Shown here: piece by piece, positions 1 to 5,140 of the stretch
Layout: each line of letters begins with the position of its first letter
Position numbering within the stretch: position 1 is the stretch's first letter
Source of the DNA: an uncultured Methylococcaceae bacterium
GTDB taxonomy: Bacteria > Pseudomonadota > Gammaproteobacteria > Methylococcales > Methylomonadaceae
Direction: 5' to 3'
NCBI GenBank assembly: GCA_913009515.1
Contig: CAJVYO010000045.1
Coordinates: forward strand, 1 to 9,686
Length of the DNA stretch: 9,686 bases
The notes under the pieces: model-generated
The model's input: the letters and a program-made list of their open reading frames with translations, nothing else
What the model was told of the DNA's origin: nothing
Databases searched by the model: none
Program-made: the position numbers and the translations under genes

Positions 1-423
1 AAAGGTAAAATGCGGGCATCGATTAAAGGCGGCTTTGATTTTGTACCAGTGCAAGATGTGGTGCAGGGGCATTTATTAGCGATGGAAAAAGGTGTGATTG
101 GTGAACGCTATTTACTGACGGGTGAAAAACTCACCCTACAAGAAACCTTAGACTGGTTAGAAGAATTTACCGGTATTGCTAAACCCAAAGTCATTATCCC
201 CGCCTTGTTAATGCAGAATATTGCGATTATTAAAGATTGGATAGAACGCCGATTTTTTCCGCATGTTTATCCACGTTTTAATTATCATTCCATTCGTTTA
301 TTAAGTGGTGGCAAACATGGTAATCATCAACGAGCGGTTGATGAATTAGGTTTAAAACCGACACCGGTGAAAGAAGCCTATCGTGATGCGGTACAATGGT
401 TTAAAGACCACCACTATATTTAA
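1..423 (+). CDS. NAD-dependent epimerase/dehydratase (extended SDR), 3' part only
   Basis: The reading frame is open from base 1, so the gene starts upstream and only about the last 140 residues are visible. A Met at base 10 is unlikely to be the start, because the residues before it (Lys-Gly-Lys) continue the GKM stretch that precedes the substrate-domain segment in this family. Family-like features are the FVPVQDVVQGHLLAME segment (compare the VHVDDVAxGHLLALE type), GERYLLTGEKLTLQE, and a C-terminal ELGLKPTPVKEAYRDAVQWF helix, all typical of the C-terminal half of extended short-chain dehydrogenases acting on nucleotide sugars or lipid-linked sugars. It resembles the hopanoid-associated epimerase HpnA group, but the cofactor-binding N-terminus lies outside, so this subgroup is only a suggestion. 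The diguanylate cyclase gene follows after 13 bases on the same strand. Confidence 0.82.
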   Translation, partial: KGKMRASIKGGFDFVPVQDVVQGHLLAMEKGVIGERYLLTGEKLTLQETLDWLEEFTGIAKPKVIIPALLMQNIAIIKDWIERRFFPHVYPRFNYHSIRLLSGGKHGNHQRAVDELGLKPTPVKEAYRDAVQWFKDHHYI

Positions 424-436
424 ACTTTTTTAAAAA

Positions 437-1510
437 ATGAAAAAAATAAATTCACTAAAAATCATTAATAGTTTGGCAGAAATGACGCAGCATTATGATC
501 GTGAAATCATTGAAAAAAGTTTATTAAAAGCCATTCATGAAACTATTCCCTCTAAAGAATTACGCTTATTTAAAGTTACGCAAAACCCCGCTAATAATCA
601 AGTAGATTTACATCTATCATGCTATTTTATCAACGAACATATAGCCAACACCGATACTAAATTTCATCAGGAACAGTTGTCAGAATCCTTACAAACAGCG
701 ATTAATGATGCGATAGAATGCAATGAAACTCAGCAAGTCATTAGTCTTGATGATGACCATGATGAAGTGACCTTACTTTATCCTAGCACTAATCAAGAGG
801 GAGAGGTTTGTACACTGCTTATTCAAACTGTTGAAGAAACAGGTATTCATTTTGATACGCCGCGTTATATTTATGGGCTATTAAATATACATAATAATTA
901 TATTCAGCTTATTAATAAATCTCAAACGGATAAATTAACGGGTTTATTGAATAGAGAAGCACTCAATAAACAAATGACCACTGAATTAATTGAGCATAAT
1001 TCACGTCAAAAATTTAAAAATAATGGCGGGCAGACGCAACGAAAAATTGATATTCAAAGTACTTGGGTCGGTGTATTAGATATTGATTATTTTAAAAAGA
1101 TTAATGATAATTTTGGACATTTATTTGGCGATGAAGTATTAATTTTAATTTCATCTATTATGACTAATTTATTACGCCCTTATGATAATGTGTTTCGTTT
1201 TGGCGGTGAAGAATTTGTTATTTTATTACAAGCGAATTCATCTAAAGAAGCCAACAGTGCGTTTGAGCGGATTCGCCATTACATTGAAAATCATAATTTC
1301 CCTAAAATTGATACTATTACCGTAAGTATTGGTGTCACTGAAATTATGTGTCAGCCGAGCATTTCAGATATTATTGGTGAAGCCGATACCGCCCTTTATT
1401 ATGCAAAAGAACATGGTCGTAACCAAACATTTATGTATCAAGCCTTAGTCGATGAAGGGGTTATTCAAAAAAATAACGCCAATATTGAAGATGATATCGA
1501 GTTATTTTAA
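437..1510 (+). CDS. GGDEF diguanylate cyclase with N-terminal GAF-like sensor region
   Basis: Predicted cytoplasmic enzyme making c-di-GMP from two GTP. The C-terminal GGDEF domain starts at DKLTGLLNR (residues 165-173). It carries the metal-binding LDIDYFKKIND stretch (Asp215, Asp217), the GGEEF active loop at 256-260 and an intact RxxD inhibitory site (Arg247-Asp250) exactly five residues before it, so product feedback inhibition is expected. The N-terminal 150 residues have no TM segment and look like a GAF-type alpha/beta domain, then a helix (about 145-164) leads into the cyclase. The loop between the first GGDEF helix and the LDID strand seems about 12-15 residues longer than usual. The start lacks a clear Shine-Dalgarno sequence; an A/T run precedes it. 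Gaps are 13 bases to the upstream gene and 28 to the downstream one, so it may be cotranscribed. It could be the output enzyme of the sia-like module across the convergent border, but its N-terminus is not SiaD-like. Confidence 0.93.
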   Translation: MKKINSLKIINSLAEMTQHYDREIIEKSLLKAIHETIPSKELRLFKVTQNPANNQVDLHLSCYFINEHIANTDTKFHQEQLSESLQTAINDAIECNETQQVISLDDDHDEVTLLYPSTNQEGEVCTLLIQTVEETGIHFDTPRYIYGLLNIHNNYIQLINKSQTDKLTGLLNREALNKQMTTELIEHNSRQKFKNNGGQTQRKIDIQSTWVGVLDIDYFKKINDNFGHLFGDEVLILISSIMTNLLRPYDNVFRFGGEEFVILLQANSSKEANSAFERIRHYIENHNFPKIDTITVSIGVTEIMCQPSISDIIGEADTALYYAKEHGRNQTFMYQALVDEGVIQKNNANIEDDIELF

Positions 1511-1538
1511 TTTTTAACACACGTTTAGGTATAAAACA

Positions 1539-1952
1539 TTGAAAAAATCTATCTTAGTTTCTCTTATCAGTAGCAGTTTATTTTTAGCCTCATCATCCGT
1601 ATTTGCAGCAGGCGGGCATGGTAATCATGGTGGTAGCGGCAATAAAGCAGGCGGTAGCTGCAAAACGACGATTATTAATCATATTATTCCCGCACATTTA
1701 AGTATGGTTGAACCCGAAGCAGAATTTTCATTTTGGGTAAAAGGTATTCCGGATCCAAGTAAAGTCACTGTCACCGCTAAAAAAATACCCGTTGAATTAG
1801 ATTTAAATGAAATGAAAGGTGCTCAAACGGTGTATGCGTTTAAAGGCCGTTTACCCGCTGATATTGGTAAATATGCCCGTGTCACCGTGTCTGTTGAAGA
1901 TAGAAAATGCCCTGCGACCAAAGGTTGGTTGCTGAAAATTAATGCTGATTAA
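1539..1952 (+). CDS. small secreted Gly/His-rich protein of unknown function (TTG start)
   Basis: The family is not recognised. The 137-residue product starts with a clear Sec signal peptide: Lys2-Lys3, a hydrophobic run from about 5 to 22, and a likely cut after Val-Phe-Ala23. The start is TTG at 1539. No ATG or GTG fits between the previous gene and the signal peptide, and an AGG at 1527-1529 gives a plausible ribosome site 9 bases upstream. The mature N-terminus is a low-complexity GGHGNHGGSGN stretch with two His. After it comes an all-beta looking domain of about 95 residues with alternating polar and hydrophobic residues, reminiscent of an Ig-like fold. There are only two cysteines (Cys41 and Cys124), which could form one disulfide in the periplasm. 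It is probably the last gene of the plus-strand group. Metal binding by the His-rich tail is possible but unproven. Confidence 0.8.
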   Translation: MKKSILVSLISSSLFLASSSVFAAGGHGNHGGSGNKAGGSCKTTIINHIIPAHLSMVEPEAEFSFWVKGIPDPSKVTVTAKKIPVELDLNEMKGAQTVYAFKGRLPADIGKYARVTVSVEDRKCPATKGWLLKINAD

Positions 1953-1963
1953 GCCATCCCTAT

Positions 1964-2037
1964 AGAAAATCATATTTTGTGTGAGGCGTAAACTTTAGTC
2001 TACTTTTTAAAATGGTAGGCTAAAGCCTTCGCCCCAA
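1964..2037. repeat. palindromic repeat (REP/MITE-like), copy 1
   Basis: The unit has a flank GAAAATCATATTTT, then two arms (1983-2003 and 2015-2035) around an 11-base centre. Each arm contains a smaller palindrome of the type GTAGGCT-nn-AGCCTAC. The reverse complement of 5027-5100 matches this unit, including the A/T-rich flank, so the two are members of one family in opposite orientation. This copy is more decayed: the left arm has GTAAAC instead of GTAGAC and the right arm CCTTCG instead of CCTACG. It fills the 114-base gap between two convergent genes, where a hairpin on either strand could act as a bidirectional terminator (inference). Confidence 0.8.
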
Positions 2038-2066
2038 ACAAGATTATTTCATCGCTCGTCTACGCC

Positions 2067-3923
2067 CTAAACCTCAAAACCTATCAACGTAATATCATCA
2101 TTACGCTCATAATCCTGCTGATAGCTTGCCAAACTATACATAAATATTTCCTGCTGATCTGCAAAACTCTCTTTATGATAATTATTAATAATATTCATAA
2201 AACGCTTTTTACTAAAAGGAAAGCCTTTTTCACCGCCATTTTGATCAAGATAACCATCCGTGGTCAAATATAATTTAGTGGGAATACTGGCATCTATTTC
2301 ATAATCGGTGAAGACATAATCTGCATCTGATTTTTTATAGCCAATTGAATGACGATTACCTTTAAACACCTTTAACTCATCATGCTGTACAAAAAATAAG
2401 GGCGTATTAGCACCTGCAAACTTAATCACTTGATCACGTTTATTATAATAAAGAATGCCGCCATCAAAACCTGCATTGGAAATAGAATCCTTATCATTCT
2501 GTCTTAATAAATGCTTAATACTGCCATTAAACAAAGCTAATAATTTAGCCGGACTCACTTCCGCACTATCTTTACCCATATAACTCATTAATTGTCGCTC
2601 GATGGCTTTAACTAACATGGTCACAAAAGCACCCGGTACACCATGTCCTGTACAATCAATCACCATCATAATGACTTCATCTTCATTAAGCTGCTCAATT
2701 AAATAAATATCTCCCCCCACAATATCTTTAGGCTGCCAAATAACAAAAAAATCCTTAAAATATTCACGAAAAACATTATTATCGGGAATTAATGCGCCTT
2801 GAATTAACGAAGCATATTGAATAGAATCACGCGTGTGCTGATGAATTTCAACAATTTCCTGTTGCTGTTTAAGTAAAAATTGATGAGCAACTTTTGCTTT
2901 ACTAATATCAACTAAGTTTCCATTTAAAATGATATTATAATCTGATGATTCATCTTCATCCTCATCACCAAAGAACATAATATCATCGTCATCGTCATCG
3001 TCCACTTTAGTTAATACTGCTTCGGCATGAATCCATTTAACCTCTTCATCATGACTCCTAGCCGCCACCCGATATTCACAACTAAAAAGCGTTAACGTAC
3101 TTAACGCCTCTTGCAATGTTTGCATAAAATGCTCACGGTCTTCATGATAAATTGAATCTATAAAAAATGAAAAGCCATTCCCCGCTAATAAATCTTGCCT
3201 ATTCAGTCGATGTAATAGCTCTATGCCATAACTCATAAACGTAATACCTATTTCACCCCCTATCACTTCTAATTGATAAACGGCACCGGGAATATTATCG
3301 GTAATATGTTCTAAACGATTTTTTGCTAATGACGCAATCACTTCCGATTGTTGTCTATCCGCAATTTCATTAATTAATCGATGTTCTGCTTCAATACGTT
3401 CCGTAATATCATTAAAGGTAATCACTGCACCAGTAATTACCTTATCTTGAAAGAGTGGGCGTGCCTTATATTCTGCTGCAAAACAAGTATCATCTTTACG
3501 CCATAACACTTCATCTTCAATATGACTTGCTTTACCGCTATCAAAAGCATGAAACATGGGACATTCGCTGACAGGGTATGACGAACCATCGGTATAACTA
3601 TGATGAATAATGCTATGCACTTTCTTGCCTAACAGTTCATTTTCCGCATAACCTAATAACTCTAATGCCACCCCATTAATAAAATTAACCACACCCTCAG
3701 TATCAACGCAAAAAATTCCCTCATCGACAGAGGCTATTAATGCATGTGCCCATTCATTTGATGATTTAAGTGCTTTACGTTGTTTTGTCAAATCTGTTAA
3801 TAATTCAGCGTGTTTACGTTCAGCAATTTTACTGGTGCGTAAGAGGCGTTTTAATTCCTGTGATTTCTGTTTTATTTCAGCATCTAATGCTGTAATTGAT
3901 GATTCAATAGTCTGTTTGCTCAT
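2067..3923 (-). CDS. SiaA-like PAS-PAS-SpoIIE (PP2C) serine/threonine phosphatase, cytoplasmic
   Basis: Predicted soluble 618-residue phosphatase, last gene of the siaC-siaB-phosphatase operon. Residues 1-58 form a charged coiled coil. Residues 58-175 are a PAS domain with an SECPM motif near 119-123, ending in the usual FNDITER. Residues 200-345 are a second, weaker PAS-like domain interrupted by an acidic stretch (308-328, starting with seven Asp) and ending NLVDISKAK. A coiled coil near 345-365 leads to the SpoIIE/PP2C domain (about 366-618). Metal-ligand motifs are intact: GGD at 403-405, Asp423 in DCTGHGVPGAF, Asp556 in TTDGYLDQ, and Asp609-Asp610 in NDDITLIGF. The expected substrate is phosphorylated SiaC-like protein, by analogy with P. 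aeruginosa SiaA, which however is membrane-bound. No TM segment is seen, so the signal is probably internal. The gene begins 10 bases after the kinase gene and has no strong ribosome site, suggesting translational coupling. Confidence 0.92.
   Translation of the reverse strand: MSKQTIESSITALDAEIKQKSQELKRLLRTSKIAERKHAELLTDLTKQRKALKSSNEWAHALIASVDEGIFCVDTEGVVNFINGVALELLGYAENELLGKKVHSIIHHSYTDGSSYPVSECPMFHAFDSGKASHIEDEVLWRKDDTCFAAEYKARPLFQDKVITGAVITFNDITERIEAEHRLINEIADRQQSEVIASLAKNRLEHITDNIPGAVYQLEVIGGEIGITFMSYGIELLHRLNRQDLLAGNGFSFFIDSIYHEDREHFMQTLQEALSTLTLFSCEYRVAARSHDEEVKWIHAEAVLTKVDDDDDDDIMFFGDEDEDESSDYNIILNGNLVDISKAKVAHQFLLKQQQEIVEIHQHTRDSIQYASLIQGALIPDNNVFREYFKDFFVIWQPKDIVGGDIYLIEQLNEDEVIMMVIDCTGHGVPGAFVTMLVKAIERQLMSYMGKDSAEVSPAKLLALFNGSIKHLLRQNDKDSISNAGFDGGILYYNKRDQVIKFAGANTPLFFVQHDELKVFKGNRHSIGYKKSDADYVFTDYEIDASIPTKLYLTTDGYLDQNGGEKGFPFSKKRFMNIINNYHKESFADQQEIFMYSLASYQQDYERNDDITLIGFEV
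2982..3002 (-). repeat. in-frame hexanucleotide microsatellite encoding seven aspartates
   Basis: On the coding (minus) strand the codons alternate GAC and GAT three times and end with another GAT, giving Asp308-Asp314 inside the second PAS-like domain of the phosphatase. The next residues (IMFFG, then DEDEDESSD) extend a highly acidic loop to about residue 328. The array is short. Unit gain or loss would stay in frame and change only the length of the acidic loop. Confidence 0.75.
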
Positions 3924-3933
3924 GAGTGAATGA

Positions 3934-4476
3934 TTAAATAACTAAGGTAATGGTAAAATTACCCACTTGCTCGTCAATCGCCTTAATATTATATTCAATA
4001 GGTTTACTTGATTTACGAGCCATCACAATAAAACCCAACCCCGCGCCACGCTCATGTTTATCATCACGATGCCGCATTTTTTCACGGGTTAATTTACGTA
4101 ATGCCTTATTATCTAAGCCCGCAACTTCGGCTATTTTAGATTTAATCTTATCTTGAGTATTTAACGCAATTAAATTAGTCGTCGAAATAATATAAACATC
4201 CTCTTTACTCCAATAGGACAAACTAATTTTACCGGTCGCCTGTTTTTTATTATCCTCTGAGGTGCTATGGCCATACGAATAATTTAAAATATTCTGCATT
4301 AACTCAATGGTTATTTCATAAATATCTTGTAACTTAGCAGGATTAACGTGATTACTTTTTAATATCCGTTCTATTTCACTAGCACTGGCAACAATAGAGG
4401 CTTCATTAATTGTGGGGCTAAATTCATAAATGGGGTTTTCATCAATTTCAATCACTATCTCTAAATCACTGGTCAT
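3934..4476 (-). CDS. SiaB-like GHKL-fold protein kinase (DUF6272-like)
   Basis: Predicted cytoplasmic 180-residue kinase. A GHKL ATP-binding fold is indicated by an N-box helix, YEITIELMQNILNYS, with Glu58 and Asn62 in the ExxxN spacing, and by a glycine-rich ATP-lid motif GAGLGF at 144-149. The DxGxG box of histidine kinases is not recognisable; the matching region reads STTNLI, so it is divergent from classic anti-sigma kinases. Length, motifs and above all the position between a DUF1987 gene and a SpoIIE phosphatase fit SiaB, which in P. aeruginosa phosphorylates SiaC. Only 4 bases separate it from the siaC-like stop, and the start ATG uses a GCGAG ribosome site lying inside the last codons of that gene, so the two are probably translated in step. 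A general RsbW/SpoIIAB-like kinase is the alternative, but the context favours SiaB. Confidence 0.88.
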   Translation of the reverse strand: MTSDLEIVIEIDENPIYEFSPTINEASIVASASEIERILKSNHVNPAKLQDIYEITIELMQNILNYSYGHSTSEDNKKQATGKISLSYWSKEDVYIISTTNLIALNTQDKIKSKIAEVAGLDNKALRKLTREKMRHRDDKHERGAGLGFIVMARKSSKPIEYNIKAIDEQVGNFTITLVI

Positions 4477-4480
4477 AACT

Positions 4481-4855
4481 TTATCTCGCTACGGCTTTAA
4501 TATTCAAATCTGCAAATTCATCTGCATAATCTTCAAAATCTTCGAGTCCATTTTCATTATCGGCATCATAAAACCAGTTCACCTCTAATTCATGATATTC
4601 ACCATCTTGAATCGCGTCTAAAATATCAAATAATGATTGGGTAGTCGCTGAATTAAAATAGGTTAGTTTAATATTTACCACGGTTTTAGGCTGTGCCTTA
4701 CCACCAAAATAGGTTTCTAACCATACTATGATAGGGACATAAAATTCAAAAGTATCTTCAGGATAGGATTTTCCATCTAACTCAATAAAGCCCTTTGCAT
4801 AATTTAAAATAACCGCCGGTGCATTATCAGTTTTTTTTAATTCTATATTTTCCAA
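4481..4855 (-). CDS. SiaC-like partner-switch phosphoprotein (DUF1987)
   Basis: Predicted cytoplasmic 124-residue regulatory protein, first gene of the operon. Family features are ELDGKSYPEDTFEFYVPI near 25-42, LTYFNSATTQSLFDILD near 64-80, and an NWFYDADNE stretch followed by an acidic tail (97-116). The YFNS region lines up with the segment holding the phosphorylated Thr68 of P. aeruginosa SiaC; here the matching residue is Ser69, with Thr71 and Thr72 close by. In the known system unphosphorylated SiaC binds and activates a diguanylate cyclase, and phosphorylation by SiaB stops this. The start is TTG at 4853-4855, supported by an AAGAGGG ribosome site 7 bases upstream; there is no alternative ATG nearby before the conserved region. 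The 5' leader may contain the heptanucleotide array at 4881-4929, depending on where transcription begins. Confidence 0.9.
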   Translation of the reverse strand: MENIELKKTDNAPAVILNYAKGFIELDGKSYPEDTFEFYVPIIVWLETYFGGKAQPKTVVNIKLTYFNSATTQSLFDILDAIQDGEYHELEVNWFYDADNENGLEDFEDYADEFADLNIKAVAR

Positions 4856-4862
4856 TTAATTA

Positions 4863-4869
4863 CCCTCTT
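4863..4869 (-). promoter_or_regulatory. ribosome binding site fixing the TTG start of the siaC-like gene
   Basis: Read on the minus strand this is AAGAGGG, ending 7 bases before the TTG at 4855. It is the strongest Shine-Dalgarno match of the operon and supports the non-ATG start. A strong site with a weak start codon can set a moderate translation level. Confidence 0.7.
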
Positions 4870-4880
4870 GAATTTTAAGC

Positions 4881-4929
4881 TTCACAATTCACAATTCACA
4901 ATTCACAATTCACAATTCACAATTCACAA
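4881..4929. repeat. heptanucleotide tandem repeat, 7 perfect copies of TTCACAA
   Basis: Seven exact 7-base units run head to tail from 4881 to 4929, then the sequence breaks into TTGTAAT. On the minus strand the unit reads TTGTGAA. The array lies 26 bases upstream of the siaC-like start codon and about 210 bases upstream of the membrane phosphatase start, so it sits in the control region shared by two divergent transcripts. The perfect identity implies recent expansion. Copy number could vary by slippage and alter spacing or the leader RNA; heptanucleotide arrays between genes are known from other bacteria, for example cyanobacteria. Confidence 0.95.
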
Positions 4930-5026
4930 TTGTAATATTGTACCGTAAAATACCGACTTATATTTAAGCAAAAATTTGTAATAAACCCAATCCACTTAAA
5001 AATGCGTAGATTTTAACAGTGCGATA
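4930..5026. other. AT-rich divergent promoter region, no gene seen
   Basis: This stretch between the heptanucleotide array and the palindromic element holds no plausible reading frame. It must carry, or lie near, promoters for the minus-strand sia-like operon and the plus-strand membrane phosphatase. A weak plus-strand candidate is TTGTAC (4938-4943) with TATATT (4959-4964), but the 15-base spacer is short. On the minus strand a TACAAT hexamer overlaps the same place (4938-4943) without a good -35 partner. Neither is firm. Confidence 0.35.
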
Positions 5027-5100
5027 TTGGGGCGTAGGCTTTAGCCTACTATTTTGAAAGGTAGACTAAAGTCTACGCCCCCACAAAAAATATGATTTTC
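5027..5100. repeat. palindromic repeat (REP/MITE-like), copy 2
   Basis: This is the better preserved copy, in reverse orientation to the one at 1964-2037. Two arms (5029-5049 and 5061-5081) can pair over 21 positions with two imperfect pairs around an 11-base centre. Each arm is itself a palindrome: GTAGGCT-TT-AGCCTAC and GTAGACT-AA-AGTCTAC. The paired changes keep each small palindrome intact. A flank (5087-5100) matching the GAAAATCATATTTT of copy 1 in reverse shows that the repeated unit is larger than the hairpin. It ends about 40 bases before the start codon of the membrane phosphatase, so it may lie in its leader or among its promoter elements. Confidence 0.85.
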
Positions 5101-5129
5101 AATAATGAAGGGGCAGATTATTCATTTTA

Positions 5130-5135
5130 AAGAGA
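5130..5135 (+). promoter_or_regulatory. ribosome binding site choosing the start at 5141
   Basis: AAGAGA lies 5 bases before the ATG at 5141. An in-frame ATG at 5105 exists, but it sits directly against the palindromic repeat, has no such site, and would place 12 polar residues ahead of an otherwise standard signal peptide. The downstream start is preferred. Confidence 0.7.
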
Positions 5136-5140
5136 ATTCA

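Noticed and set aside
1..423. Assigning the symbol hpnA
   Set aside because: Only the C-terminal part is visible and no other hopanoid gene is in the window.
437..1510. Calling the cyclase SiaD
   Set aside because: The N-terminus is GAF-like, and the gene is on the opposite strand in another transcription unit; family resemblance is limited to the general GGDEF domain.
2058..2066. GTCTACGCC as a third copy of the palindromic element
   Set aside because: Only 9 bases match an arm end, with no partner arm; may be a remnant or chance.
3950..4156. 68-codon plus-strand frame opposite the SiaB-like gene
   Set aside because: It lies wholly inside a clear GHKL kinase gene on the other strand; no ribosome site and no family resemblance.
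4881..4929. Array of TGTGA/TCACA boxes as CRP-type operators
   Set aside because: The boxes are direct repeats every 7 bases, not inverted pairs with a 6-base spacer, and the 7-base period does not match the helix turn.
4881..4929. CRISPR array
   Set aside because: Units are 7 bases with no spacers and there are no cas genes.
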